The notes beneath the pieces are model-generated. The model did not search any database and was not told the DNA's origin. It worked only from the letters and a program-made list of their open reading frames with translations. From the NCBI RefSeq assembly GCF_038594945.1, contig NZ_JBCFYD010000002.1, positions 1,530,806-1,594,805 on the forward strand: a DNA stretch of 64,000 nucleotides, given 5' to 3'. Below, one piece after another: positions 43,552-53,701 of the stretch. Position numbers and translations under genes: made by a program. Position 1 is the stretch's first letter; each line of letters starts with the position of its first letter. Source of the stretch: Fodinibius sp. Rm-B-1B1-1. Lineage in GTDB: Bacteria; Bacteroidota; Rhodothermia; Balneolales; Balneolaceae.

Positions 43552-44250
43552 ATGGATTGTACAGAAGTTCAGGAAGCTCTGCGTGAAATTGCTGATCCCG
43601 AAATCGCGGAGCATTCACAGCGATTCTTTAAAACTGGTCCCGGAGAATACGGTGAAGACGATAAATTTCTGGGGATCCGCGTGCCCAACATTCGGAAGGT
43701 TGCCCAGAGGTTTAAGCAACTTTCGCTGGGGGAAACCGAACTCCTACTTCACTCTGATTATCATGAAGAGTGTCTCTGTGCGCTTATTATTCTGGTCAAC
43801 AGAGCTAAAAAAGCAAATTCCAAAGTAAAGAAAGAAATTTTTGAGTTATATCTTTCAAACTTAAAGTATATTAATAACTGGGATTTGGTTGATACTTCGG
43901 CCGAACATATTGTAGGTACATATCTCTCGGATAACGACCGATCAATTTTGTATCAGCTGGCCAAATCCGAGAATCTATGGGAGCGCCGGATTGCCATAAT
44001 AAGTACTTTTCATTTCATTAAGAATGATGATTTTGAGGATACGCTGAACATTGCCAAGCTACTACTGAATGACGAACACGATCTTATCCACAAAGCAGTG
44101 GGCTGGATGCTTCGGGAAGTCGGCAAACGCGACATAAATGTAGAGGAAAGGTTTTTAAATCAATATATCAAACTGATGCCTCGAACAATGCTACGTTATG
44201 CCATCGAAAAATTTCCTGAAGAAAAACGACAACATTATCTCAACATGTAA
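43552..44250 (+). CDS. AlkD-like DNA alkylation repair protein
   Basis: A 232-residue HEAT-like-repeat DNA glycosylase that removes alkylated bases. Key residues match AlkD: Trp110 and Asp114 in NNWDLVDTSAEHI and the arginines 145-146 in WERRIAIISTFHFI; the segment KFLGIRVPNIRKVAQRF is the usual N-terminal signature and HKAVGWMLREVGKRD the C-terminal one. It follows the crotonase by nine bases and may be co-transcribed, though unrelated in function. Its stop codon directly abuts the stop of the convergent kinase gene (44250/44251). Confidence 0.92.
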   Translation: MDCTEVQEALREIADPEIAEHSQRFFKTGPGEYGEDDKFLGIRVPNIRKVAQRFKQLSLGETELLLHSDYHEECLCALIILVNRAKKANSKVKKEIFELYLSNLKYINNWDLVDTSAEHIVGTYLSDNDRSILYQLAKSENLWERRIAIISTFHFIKNDDFEDTLNIAKLLLNDEHDLIHKAVGWMLREVGKRDINVEERFLNQYIKLMPRTMLRYAIEKFPEEKRQHYLNM

Positions 44251-47200
44251 CTACTTATTAGGCACTTTTACTGGGGGTGCTTCGCGTTTAAATTTTAGTA
44301 TAAATTCTGTTCCATTTTCGGTGTTTTTAAAACTAAATGTCCCCTCTACCTGTTTACACAACGTCTCAACCAGCGTAAGTCCCAATGTTTCGCTCTGCGT
44401 GATATCAAAATCTTCTGGCAACCCTTGTCCGTTATCCACTACTTTGAATATAATTCGGTTGGTGTCTTTTTCTTGAATATCAATGTCAATTGTACCCTTT
44501 TGCTGATTTACAAAAGCATGTTCATAGGCATTGCTAACAAGCTCATTTAATATCAATCCACATGGAATACCTTGGTCAACACCCAGTTTAAAATCATCAA
44601 TATCAATTTTGACTTCGATATCTTTAGCCGGACTACTAAACGAGTAATTAATGATTTCGACCAGCTCATGAACATATTGCTCGAAGTCAATTTCTGCCAG
44701 TCGCTCATTTTGGTACAATTTTTCATGAATCATCGAGATAGACTGTACACGACGCTGACTTTCGAAAAGTACCCTGCTCGCAAATCTATTATCGGCATGC
44801 CCCATTTGTAGCTCAAGCAATCCCGAAATTACCGCCAAGTTATTTTTGACACGGTGATGTATCTCTTTGATTAAAACTTCCTTTTCTTCGAGTGCCTCTT
44901 GTAGATCTTTCGTCTGCTCGTCTACCAATGTTTTAAGGCGCTTCTTTTCAAGCATACCAAGTCTAACTCTGATATATCCATAGATCATCCCGACTAAAGC
45001 AACAACCATAAGTCCGATAAACCATGATCGTTGCCAAAATGGATATGCCACTGAAAATGAATATGAAGCTGTTAAAAGATCCGATTTGTCTCCCTCTGCC
45101 CCTTGCAAAGCCTGAACTTTAAAAGTATAGTCACCGGGCTCTAAATTTGTATAAGTAGCAGTATTTGCCGAAGTCATAGGCATCCACTCCTCTTCGAATC
45201 CTTCTACTTTAAACCTATACCTAATATTTTGGGGATTCATATAATTTATACCGGAAAAATAAAATGTATAGGAATGCTCACCATGAGGAAAAGTAACGGA
45301 AGGGTACTCCAGCTGACCATTAGAATAGTTCAACTGCTCAGTATAATTGTTCCAATCAATAACCTTACCATTATGCTCAATCCTCGTAATATTGGGTATA
45401 GGAGCTTTTTGCGGATACGTTAGCTTATCTACATCTAACTTTAGTGCTCCATTCATACTTCCGAACCATGCATTACCTGCACTATCTACCGCTATGGCAT
45501 TGGGGTTAAACTCAACACCTAACTCTTTTCCACTAAGTCCATATCGGACCAAACTCATACTTTGAGTTTTATTGTACCTGGGTACATTTAGCCTGTTGAG
45601 TCCACCATTTGTACCCTGCCACAAATACCCCTGCTTATCAAACCACAAAAAATGCGTGGCAACCAATTTCATGCCCTCTTGTCGACCAAAATTCTTGACG
45701 CTATAATCCTCTGATTGATTCTCAGGTTGTAAAACAGAAACACCCCCACTGGTCCCAACCCAAATATTTTTATCTGCCCCTTTTACCGCATAATTTACTG
45801 AATTATTATTTAATCCATCCTCAACGGTGATGTTGTTAAATCCCCGTCCATTAAAAACACTTAATCCACTTGTAGTGCTAATATAGTATACTGTATCAGC
45901 AACTTGGTTAATATGCTGTATTACATTACCAGGCAATCCATCTTCAGCTGTATAAGTAGTAAGGGTATCGTCATCCAGGATATATAATCCCTCATCAGTT
46001 CCAATCCATATTCGATCGTTATTATCGATACTTACATCAGAAATAAACGAACCCTCATAATCAGAGGCGAAATCATAAAATTGGTTACCGTCAAACCCCA
46101 TGAGCTCATTACCAGGCATAACAATTAAGAGATCCCCATCAGGTAGCTGCGCTATCTCCCGGATGTAATTATTTTCGTACGGTTTTGGCAATGAATAAGA
46201 TGTTAATCGTTTTCCATCAAACGATTGTATTCCTTCTTGTGTACCTATCCAAAGGGTATTATTGTGATCAAAAAAGAGGCTCAATACGGCATTTGAGTTC
46301 AGCCCAAAATCTTCATCATAAAATCTAAAGGCATCTCCTTTGTACAAACTAATGCCATTTTCGTTAGTCCCAATCCACATATTGTGATCCCGATCCTCAT
46401 AAAGCAGGTATACGTAATTACTGCTCAACCCATTTTTACGTGTTAAATGGGTATACCCGCTCCCATCATAGATAAATATTCCCTTGGTTTCAGTACCGAT
46501 CCAGATATCTCCATCTGCAGCTTGGCGCACATCAAATATATAATCCAGAGAAGTGCCATTTATTTCAGTAATAGCAGTAAAACGGGCGCCATCCCAAGTT
46601 GAAATACCATTATTTGTAGCCATCCAGAATGTACCCTGCTGATCTTCAATGACGCGATATACCCTGTTGCCGGCAAGTCCGTCGTCAGTAGTATAAGTAG
46701 TTATTTCTCCGCCATCGAAGACTGCAATCCCCTCTTCGGTACTTACCCAAATATCACCTGATGAACTTTTATAGATATCCCAAACAGAGTTACTTGGCAA
46801 TCCATCCTCAGTCGTTAGTCTGCGAAAATCATTGCCATCCCATATGAATATTCCGCCCTGGAATGTGCCAAACCAAATTTCGCCGGTATCAAACTCTTCC
46901 ATAGCCCATACTTCAAAGTCGGACAAGGAGGAACCAGAAAAGGGATCAACTAAACTATCGGCTTGGAATGTAACAACTCCGCCGGGTTCATTCGCTATCC
47001 AAAGATTTTCTTTTGAATCCTCAAAAATACGGTGAATGGTATTACTTCGTAGTCCATTTTGGCTGGTATAAGTCTTAAAGTTATGGCCATCATAGCGGAC
47101 GAGCCCTCCGCCATTAGTAGCAATCCAGATAAAACGATCTTCGCTTTGATGGATATCATGCACTTCTCCATGTGGTAACCCCTCGTTAACCGATATCCTT

Positions 47201-47286
47201 TTAAAATCGTACCGCTGTCCATATCCCATAAGTGGTAGAAGAAGCAACAACAAATGGATAGCCCACCCTCTTTTAATCCCCATCAC
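44251..47286 (-). CDS. Propeller sensor histidine kinase, HisKA_2 type (paralog 1)
   Basis: A 1011-residue sensor kinase. A signal peptide (WAIHLLLLLLPLMGYGQ) is followed by two-component-regulator propeller repeats to about residue 640, with recurrent GLPSN.VW, DGDIWIGT and GLSSNYVY units forming a periplasmic double propeller. A Y_Y_Y domain (YRFKVEGFEEEWMPM, YTNLEPGDYTFKVQA) and one membrane helix (about 775-797) follow. The cytoplasmic kinase has HisKA_2 (EIHHRVKNNLAVISGLLELQ, phosphoacceptor probably His811) and HATPase (LILNELVSNAYEHAF, VVDNGQGLP). There is no receiver or DNA-binding domain, unlike classical hybrid two-component systems. It is last of four consecutive kinase genes. Confidence 0.92.
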   Translation of the reverse strand: MMGIKRGWAIHLLLLLLPLMGYGQRYDFKRISVNEGLPHGEVHDIHQSEDRFIWIATNGGGLVRYDGHNFKTYTSQNGLRSNTIHRIFEDSKENLWIANEPGGVVTFQADSLVDPFSGSSLSDFEVWAMEEFDTGEIWFGTFQGGIFIWDGNDFRRLTTEDGLPSNSVWDIYKSSSGDIWVSTEEGIAVFDGGEITTYTTDDGLAGNRVYRVIEDQQGTFWMATNNGISTWDGARFTAITEINGTSLDYIFDVRQAADGDIWIGTETKGIFIYDGSGYTHLTRKNGLSSNYVYLLYEDRDHNMWIGTNENGISLYKGDAFRFYDEDFGLNSNAVLSLFFDHNNTLWIGTQEGIQSFDGKRLTSYSLPKPYENNYIREIAQLPDGDLLIVMPGNELMGFDGNQFYDFASDYEGSFISDVSIDNNDRIWIGTDEGLYILDDDTLTTYTAEDGLPGNVIQHINQVADTVYYISTTSGLSVFNGRGFNNITVEDGLNNNSVNYAVKGADKNIWVGTSGGVSVLQPENQSEDYSVKNFGRQEGMKLVATHFLWFDKQGYLWQGTNGGLNRLNVPRYNKTQSMSLVRYGLSGKELGVEFNPNAIAVDSAGNAWFGSMNGALKLDVDKLTYPQKAPIPNITRIEHNGKVIDWNNYTEQLNYSNGQLEYPSVTFPHGEHSYTFYFSGINYMNPQNIRYRFKVEGFEEEWMPMTSANTATYTNLEPGDYTFKVQALQGAEGDKSDLLTASYSFSVAYPFWQRSWFIGLMVVALVGMIYGYIRVRLGMLEKKRLKTLVDEQTKDLQEALEEKEVLIKEIHHRVKNNLAVISGLLELQMGHADNRFASRVLFESQRRVQSISMIHEKLYQNERLAEIDFEQYVHELVEIINYSFSSPAKDIEVKIDIDDFKLGVDQGIPCGLILNELVSNAYEHAFVNQQKGTIDIDIQEKDTNRIIFKVVDNGQGLPEDFDITQSETLGLTLVETLCKQVEGTFSFKNTENGTEFILKFKREAPPVKVPNK

Positions 47287-47386
47287 CCTATGATTTAATT
47301 ACAAAAACCCGCTTTACAAAGCACATCCAATATTAATAACCTAAAAAAAGCTTTATAAAACAAAGAGAAGCAATCTATTGACCTGC

Positions 47387-50300
47387 TTACGTCGGGATAT
47401 CAACAACCGTTTCTTCTTTTTCAAACATCAATTTAAAAAACGTGCCCTTACCTGTATCGCGTAGTGTATAGGAGCCTTGTAATTGCTGACTTAATGTATC
47501 AATAAGAGTAATTCCCAGGCTCTCTCGTTCTTGAGTTTCAAAATTTTCGGGCAGGCCCTTACCGTTATCTTCTACCATTACCTCAATGTTTGAGCCTGTA
47601 TAATTAATAGTAATATCAATCTTCCCGGCATCCTGCTGGGTAAATGCGTGTTCAAATGAATTACTTATCACCTCGTTCAATATCAACCCGCATGGGATCC
47701 CCTGATCAATACCAAGTTTAAAATCGTCGATATTGAAGTTCACATTGATGTCTTTATCGGGATAACTGAAAGAATAGGTTATAATTTCAATCAGCTCACG
47801 CACATATCTTTCAAAGTTTATTTCAGCAAGACGTTCATTTTGATACAACTTTTCGTGGATCATCGATATCGATTGCACCCGGCGCTGACTTTCGGAGAGT
47901 ACACGGTTGACAAATCCATTGTCTGCTTGGTCCATCTGCAATTCAAGCAAGCCCGAAATTACCGCCAAATTGTTTTTAACCCGGTGGTGAATCTCCTTAA
48001 TTAATACTTCTTTTTCCTCCAAGGCCTTCATCAGATGCTCTGTTTGTTGGTCTACTCTTTTTTGAAGCTCTCGGTTTTCAAGCTTGTTAACTCGAAATTG
48101 TATATACCCATAAATAAGTACGGTAACCGAACAAGCTATCAAGGCATAAAACCAGTAGGTGCGCCAAAACGGAGCTGCAATAGAGAAGCTGTAACTTGTT
48201 TGATTATTTTTCCATTGAGAGTTACTATTTCTGGCTTGAACAACAAAGGTATAATTACCCGGATCTAAATTTGTAAAGACTGCCGAGTTATCCTGGGTTT
48301 CAGGCAACCATTCTTCATTAAAGCCTTCAAGTTTATAGCGGTACGTTACATTATCTGGCGTAGTAAATGAGATACCATGATATGTAAACTCGAAAATATT
48401 TTTGTCTGAAGAGAATTCAATAGAAGGAAAATCAAGTGTTCCATTTTGATAGTCTAGCTCCTCACTATATTGCGACCAGTCTACACGTGAACTGTTCGCC
48501 TTAATATCCGTGATATTCAAATCTGTAATTGATATTTCCTCCATATTTTCTGGCGTAATAGACACTACCCCCTTCATACCTCCCATCCAGGCATGCTTTT
48601 TACTGGAAGCAGCCAGCGACTGAAAGTTAAATTCCATGCCAATTCCTTCATCTGTCAGGGGATAATGAGTAACACGCATTGAGTCGGTCTCATAATATGA
48701 TGGCACATCTAATCTTTGGAGCCCGCCATTAGTTCCCTGCCAAAGATAACCCTGCTCATCGAACCATAAGAAGTGGGTATTTAAAAGAACCATCCCATCG
48801 TCCTTGGTAAAGTTTTTAATTTCTGTGGGTTCATTATTTACAACGCCTTTTAACACCGAAACTCCTCCTCGAGTACCAATCCAGATATTCCCCTTATTGT
48901 CTTCGGTGATATAGTTTACTTGGCTATGGAGCAACCCATCATCAATGTTGAGAGAAGTGAAATCCCCGTCCTGAAGTATACTTAACCCATAGTAGGTACC
49001 AATCCATTTTCGTCCATTACTATCCTCATAAACATGAAATACTCTCGTATTAGCCAAGCCATCATTTTCAGAAAAATGTTCAACTTCGTGGCTATTTAGA
49101 TTAACGCTATAAAGACCACTATCCGTGCTAAGCCATAATAGATTAGATCGGTCAATCAACAAATCATAAATAAATAATTTTTCTAATCCGTACTCAGCAG
49201 AAAAATCATTGAATGTATTTCCATCGAATTCTTTTAACGTACTATCTGGCATTGCAACGAGCTTATTACCATTAGGTAAGCTGGTAATATTCCAGATATG
49301 GTTATTATCAAACATCCCAGGCAACTCATAATCTTTGAAAATTTCTCCATCAAAAGACGCAATCCCACTGGTTGTTCCCATCCAAAGAATATTCTCTTCA
49401 TCGATGTGAACATTCAATATCTCGTTATTCGATAACCCTGTTTGTTCATTATAAAAAACAAAGCCACTCTCACGATATAAATTTGCCCCGTCTTCATCGG
49501 TTCCAACCCAAATATTATTATCAGCATCCTCAAATAATTTATAAATGTAATTACTACTGAGTCCATTTTTTTCGGTGAGCTGAGTCACGCTATCATCTTC
49601 AAACAGAAAGAGTCCATTATCTCTTGTTGCCGCCCAAATAGTACCGTCTGCAGCCTTTATTATCTCATAAATAAAATTATTCTTGGTTGGACCATTTTCT
49701 CTCTGTACAAAATTAAACTCTTCTCCATCCCATGCTGATATACCACGATTTGTAGCAATCCAAATCTCGTCTTTTTCTATTTCCGAAAAGTTATAGATGG
49801 TATTTCCTGCCAGTCCATCTTTTTTATAATAACTGGCAAAGTTTTCACCATCATAAACCGACATGCCGTTAGCCGTTGCAATTAAAATATCCCCATCCTT
49901 TTTTTCATGGAGTTCCCATACACTGTTAGAAGAAAGTCCTTCTGCTGTTGTATATCGGACTATCTCCTCATTTTTTAAGACGAAAATACCTCCCTTATAT
50001 GTACCAAACCATATACCTCCATCCCTGGATTCTTCAATAGTTGTTACAGCATAAGAATTCAGCGAATCATTTTTTATTGGATATACTAAACTATCGCCCT
50101 CAAATTTAGCCACTCCCCCTCCATCGGTGGCAACCCATAAATCATCTTTCGAATCAACGAATAATTCTTCAACAAGGTCATTCTTTAATCCATCCTCTCT
50201 GGTATAGGTTGTGAATGAATTGCCATTAAAACGAGCCAGCCCTCCACCATAGGTGGCCATCCAGATATATCCATCCTGTGTTTGTACGATATCATGGACT

Positions 50301-50419
50301 TGTGATTGTGGTAATCCCTTATCAACAGAATAGGTCTTAAAGTTATAATGTTGACTGTACCCTAACAAAGGAAGAAATAGTAGGCATATACAGCCGAAGC
50401 ATAATTGTTTAATATACAT
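47387..50419 (-). CDS. Propeller sensor histidine kinase, HisKA_2 type (paralog 2)
   Basis: Same architecture as its neighbours: signal peptide (MYIKQLCFGCICLLFLP), propeller repeats (SVDKGLPQSQVHDIVQTQDG, GLSSNYIYKLFEDADNNIW), Y_Y_Y (YRYKLEGFNEEWLPE), one membrane helix (YALIACSVTVLIYGY), HisKA_2 and HATPase. From the ATG at 50419 the length is 1010 residues, matching the siblings; a GTG at 50461 would add 14 residues ahead of the signal peptide and is not preferred. The kinase core around HHRVKNNLAVISGLLELQM is identical in protein to paralogs 1 and 3 although codons differ, while the sensor part has diverged. Confidence 0.92.
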   Translation of the reverse strand: MYIKQLCFGCICLLFLPLLGYSQHYNFKTYSVDKGLPQSQVHDIVQTQDGYIWMATYGGGLARFNGNSFTTYTREDGLKNDLVEELFVDSKDDLWVATDGGGVAKFEGDSLVYPIKNDSLNSYAVTTIEESRDGGIWFGTYKGGIFVLKNEEIVRYTTAEGLSSNSVWELHEKKDGDILIATANGMSVYDGENFASYYKKDGLAGNTIYNFSEIEKDEIWIATNRGISAWDGEEFNFVQRENGPTKNNFIYEIIKAADGTIWAATRDNGLFLFEDDSVTQLTEKNGLSSNYIYKLFEDADNNIWVGTDEDGANLYRESGFVFYNEQTGLSNNEILNVHIDEENILWMGTTSGIASFDGEIFKDYELPGMFDNNHIWNITSLPNGNKLVAMPDSTLKEFDGNTFNDFSAEYGLEKLFIYDLLIDRSNLLWLSTDSGLYSVNLNSHEVEHFSENDGLANTRVFHVYEDSNGRKWIGTYYGLSILQDGDFTSLNIDDGLLHSQVNYITEDNKGNIWIGTRGGVSVLKGVVNNEPTEIKNFTKDDGMVLLNTHFLWFDEQGYLWQGTNGGLQRLDVPSYYETDSMRVTHYPLTDEGIGMEFNFQSLAASSKKHAWMGGMKGVVSITPENMEEISITDLNITDIKANSSRVDWSQYSEELDYQNGTLDFPSIEFSSDKNIFEFTYHGISFTTPDNVTYRYKLEGFNEEWLPETQDNSAVFTNLDPGNYTFVVQARNSNSQWKNNQTSYSFSIAAPFWRTYWFYALIACSVTVLIYGYIQFRVNKLENRELQKRVDQQTEHLMKALEEKEVLIKEIHHRVKNNLAVISGLLELQMDQADNGFVNRVLSESQRRVQSISMIHEKLYQNERLAEINFERYVRELIEIITYSFSYPDKDINVNFNIDDFKLGIDQGIPCGLILNEVISNSFEHAFTQQDAGKIDITINYTGSNIEVMVEDNGKGLPENFETQERESLGITLIDTLSQQLQGSYTLRDTGKGTFFKLMFEKEETVVDIPT

Positions 50420-50538
50420 TAGATGTAATTTCTTGTCCTGTAGATGAGGCCCTTCTATCACATAAAACAGAAAATCAATATGTAAATCAATAAATTGAAG
50501 GCAAGAGATTTAAATCCTCCCAGGACATCACTAAATAA

Positions 50539-53500
50539 TCAGGCCGGAAGATCTATTGATGGTTGCTCTTTTTCGAATTCCAACACAAATAATGATCCTT
50601 GCTCAGTATTTTTCCAATCTATCGTTCCCATGAGCTGTGCTCCTAATGTCTCAACAAGAGTAAGACCCAGACTCTCCTGTTCTTTATCTCGAAAATCTTT
50701 GGGCAAACCTGTACCGTCATCAGAAACAGTAAGCCGTAACATCTTATCCCCAATGAGTGAGATAGAAATATTAATGGTTCCCGAGTCTTGATTGATAAAA
50801 GCATGTTCAAAAGCATTACTAACTACCTCATTGAGTATAAGTCCGCAAGGAATACCCTGATCAACACCTAATTTAAAATTATCAATATCGATATTTACCG
50901 AAATATCTTTACTGGGATTACTGAATGAATAGGCTACAATATCGACAAGTTCTTTTACATATTTTTCAAAATCGATTTCAGCCAAATGTTCGTTTTGATA
51001 CAGTTTTTCATGGATCATTGAAATCGACTGCACACGCCGCTGGCTTTCGGAAAGCACCCGACTTACAAAATTATTTTCGGCATGCCCCATCTGCAACTCA
51101 AGCAATCCTGAAATTACGGCCAGATTATTCTTTACCCGGTGGTGTATCTCCTTTATTAATACCTCCTTTTCTTCAAGGGCTTTGGTTAAATGCTCGGTCT
51201 GTCGATCGACTCTTTTTTCCAGCTCCCGTTTTTCGAGTTTATTAACTCTAAATTGAATATATCCATAAATTAATACTACTATTGACGAAGCCACCAAAGC
51301 ATAAAACCAGTAGGCGCGCCAAAATGGAGGAGCAATAGAAAATGCAATACTTGCTTGATTATTCTCCCAACTTGCCTCTCCTATTCTTGCCTGCACAATG
51401 AGTTTATAATTTCCAGGGGCTAAGCTCGTATATGTTGCTTTATTGATCACCGATGGTTCTGACCATTTTTCTTCAAATCCTTCTAACTTATATCGATATG
51501 TAATGTCTCCATAATCTCCAAATGCCAAGGCTGAAAACTCAAAACCATACGTATCTTGTCCATATGAAAATTCAATATTCTCATACAAAGGACGACCAAA
51601 CTGATAAGAAAAATCACTTATCGCTGAGCTCTTTTCGATACGATTTGAGTTTTTTTCGATCTTAGTAAAATAAACAGGCAATGCTAAATCCGGTTGATGC
51701 AAATCTTCTGTATCAACTTCCAGAATCCCATTCATAGTGCCAAACCAAACAGTAGAACTATCTATTGGTAAAACTGCTTTGTGGTTGGTTTCAACACCAA
51801 TACCCTGATTTGACAATCGATAATGCGCAATTTCCATTCTGCCCTCTTCACGATAGGTTGGTACATGGAACTTATGAATTCCCCCATTGGTACCCTGCCA
51901 CAAATTTCCTAATCGATCAAACCATAAAAACTGCGTAGTGGTTAAAACTAATCCATCCTCTTTTCCAAAGTTGGTTATGTTTTGAATATTATCATCATCG
52001 TCCAACTCAACATGACTAACTCCACCAGCTGTTCCTACCCATAAATCCCCGGCCCCATCAGATGTGATATATGTTACCTCTTTATGTGCTAAACCATCAT
52101 CGGGCATATAATTTACGAATGTTGAACCATCGAACTTGCTTAATCCATCTCGAGTACCCAACCAATAGTTATCTCCCTGCTGATAGATATGCAAAATAAC
52201 ATTGCCTCCAAGACCATCCTCGATAGTATAATGTTCTAACTGCCCGTCTCTATAATTAAAAAGACCTTCGTTGGTTCCAACCCAAAGGCCATCATTTTGA
52301 TCAATATAGAGATCATAAGTAAACCAGTAATCAAAACCGTTTCTCTTTGAAAAATTCTGAAACTCATTCCCGTCATATTTATAAATGGCATCATTGGGCA
52401 TTAAAAAAAGCATATTGCCATTACTAAATGAAGCTATATCCCAAATTGTCCCGAGCTCATCGTACTCATCAGGGAATGCTAAATGACTGAATGAACCATC
52501 CCCATCATGTTTATAAATTCCTTTGTAAGTACCAACCCACGTATTCTGCCTCTTGTCTTGATAAAGACTTAATACAGAAGACGATCCTAAACCTGATTCC
52601 TCGCTAAAAAACTTGAAGTTATCTCCAGTATATAGTGTAATCCCATCTTCGTTAGTACCGATCCAGATATTGCCTTGATCATCTTTATGAAAATCATAAA
52701 TCCCATTACTGCTCAATCCATTTTTTCTTGTTAAATGACGACTGGTAGTATCAGATATTTCGAATATTCCATTCTGCAAACTCCCCAACCATACCCCCCC
52801 AGAGGAGTTAACAACAATATCCATTACATATCCTATCTCAGCATCATTAACGTCTTCAATTGATGAAAACGTACTACCATTCCATATGGAAACACCATTA
52901 TCAGTACCAATCCATAAGTTCCCTTCATGAGGCAAAAAGGTAAAGGCCTTCTCGGCATGGAATCCATCCTCTTCAGAAAGAGACGAAAATGATTCTCCAT
53001 CAAAAATTGAAATACCGCGTTGCGTCGCAATCCATATATCACCATTACTATCTTCCCAAAAATCCCAAACAGTATCGAAAAGCAACCCATCTTCAGTAGT
53101 ATATTGCTTAATATTCTCTCCATCATAGATAAAAAACCCTCCCTCTTCGGTCCCAAACCAAAGCTCTCCTTTCTCCCGAACCTCGGTAATATTCAATACG
53201 GTATAATAACTTAAAGCCGTACTATCAAATGGGTAGACAATAGAATCAGCCACCATTTTACCCACCCCACTTTTATAGGTCCCTATCCAGAGCGTTCCCG
53301 AAGAATCTTCATAAAGGGTTTCAACACTGCTATCCTTTAACCCATCATCGTTTGTAAAACTCGAAAACTCATACCCATCAAATTTCGCAAGCCCTCCACC
53401 ATAGGTACCGGCCCAAATAAATCCATCCGATGTTTGCAACACCTCGTGTACTTTTGGATGTGGGAGCCCTTTATTTACGGAGTAGGTATTTAAATTATAT

Positions 53501-53571
53501 TGCTGAGCATACATACTTCCTGCAAAAAATAGGTATAGAAAAGATAGAATAAATAGTTTTCTAATAACCAT
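50539..53571 (-). CDS. Propeller sensor histidine kinase, HisKA_2 type (paralog 3)
   Basis: A 1010-residue paralog with signal peptide (IRKLFILSFLYLFFAGSMY), propeller repeats (SVNKGLPHPKVHEVLQTSDG, GLSSNGIYDFHKDDQGNIW), Y_Y_Y (YRYKLEGFEEKWSEP), membrane helix (YALVASSIVVLIYGYIQF) and HisKA_2/HATPase kinase. Paralogs 2 and 3 share YIQFRVNKLE after the membrane helix, so they are probably the closest pair. The distance to paralog 2 is 119 bases with no terminator evident. A TACCCC/GGGGTA dyad with a TACGTA centre lies 65-89 bases upstream. Confidence 0.92.
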   Translation of the reverse strand: MVIRKLFILSFLYLFFAGSMYAQQYNLNTYSVNKGLPHPKVHEVLQTSDGFIWAGTYGGGLAKFDGYEFSSFTNDDGLKDSSVETLYEDSSGTLWIGTYKSGVGKMVADSIVYPFDSTALSYYTVLNITEVREKGELWFGTEEGGFFIYDGENIKQYTTEDGLLFDTVWDFWEDSNGDIWIATQRGISIFDGESFSSLSEEDGFHAEKAFTFLPHEGNLWIGTDNGVSIWNGSTFSSIEDVNDAEIGYVMDIVVNSSGGVWLGSLQNGIFEISDTTSRHLTRKNGLSSNGIYDFHKDDQGNIWIGTNEDGITLYTGDNFKFFSEESGLGSSSVLSLYQDKRQNTWVGTYKGIYKHDGDGSFSHLAFPDEYDELGTIWDIASFSNGNMLFLMPNDAIYKYDGNEFQNFSKRNGFDYWFTYDLYIDQNDGLWVGTNEGLFNYRDGQLEHYTIEDGLGGNVILHIYQQGDNYWLGTRDGLSKFDGSTFVNYMPDDGLAHKEVTYITSDGAGDLWVGTAGGVSHVELDDDDNIQNITNFGKEDGLVLTTTQFLWFDRLGNLWQGTNGGIHKFHVPTYREEGRMEIAHYRLSNQGIGVETNHKAVLPIDSSTVWFGTMNGILEVDTEDLHQPDLALPVYFTKIEKNSNRIEKSSAISDFSYQFGRPLYENIEFSYGQDTYGFEFSALAFGDYGDITYRYKLEGFEEKWSEPSVINKATYTSLAPGNYKLIVQARIGEASWENNQASIAFSIAPPFWRAYWFYALVASSIVVLIYGYIQFRVNKLEKRELEKRVDRQTEHLTKALEEKEVLIKEIHHRVKNNLAVISGLLELQMGHAENNFVSRVLSESQRRVQSISMIHEKLYQNEHLAEIDFEKYVKELVDIVAYSFSNPSKDISVNIDIDNFKLGVDQGIPCGLILNEVVSNAFEHAFINQDSGTINISISLIGDKMLRLTVSDDGTGLPKDFRDKEQESLGLTLVETLGAQLMGTIDWKNTEQGSLFVLEFEKEQPSIDLPA

Positions 53572-53635
53572 AGCTCACATGTAATTAAACCGACTGTAAT
53601 ATAAAACTGATAGGATTTACCAATGGCCTTAAAAC

Positions 53636-53660
53636 TACCCCAAATACGTAAATCGGGGTA
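53636..53660. promoter_or_regulatory. Dyad TACCCC-TACGTA-GGGGTA upstream of kinase paralog 3
   Basis: TACCCC (53636-53641) and GGGGTA (53655-53660) are perfect complements flanking a palindromic TACGTA (53645-53650), with spacers of three and four bases. It lies between kinase 4 (stop at 53702) and kinase 3 (start at 53571). On the minus strand a GTTTT follows, so it may be a weak terminator of kinase 4 as well as, or instead of, an operator for kinase 3. Confidence 0.5.
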
Positions 53661-53701
53661 ATATCCTCAAAATAAACTTTTTATAAAAATATTAATCGTT
53701 T

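Noticed and set aside
47387..53571. Recent tandem duplication or gene conversion of the kinases
   Set aside because: Kinase-core DNA differs at many silent positions between copies, so the duplications are old and protein identity reflects selection.
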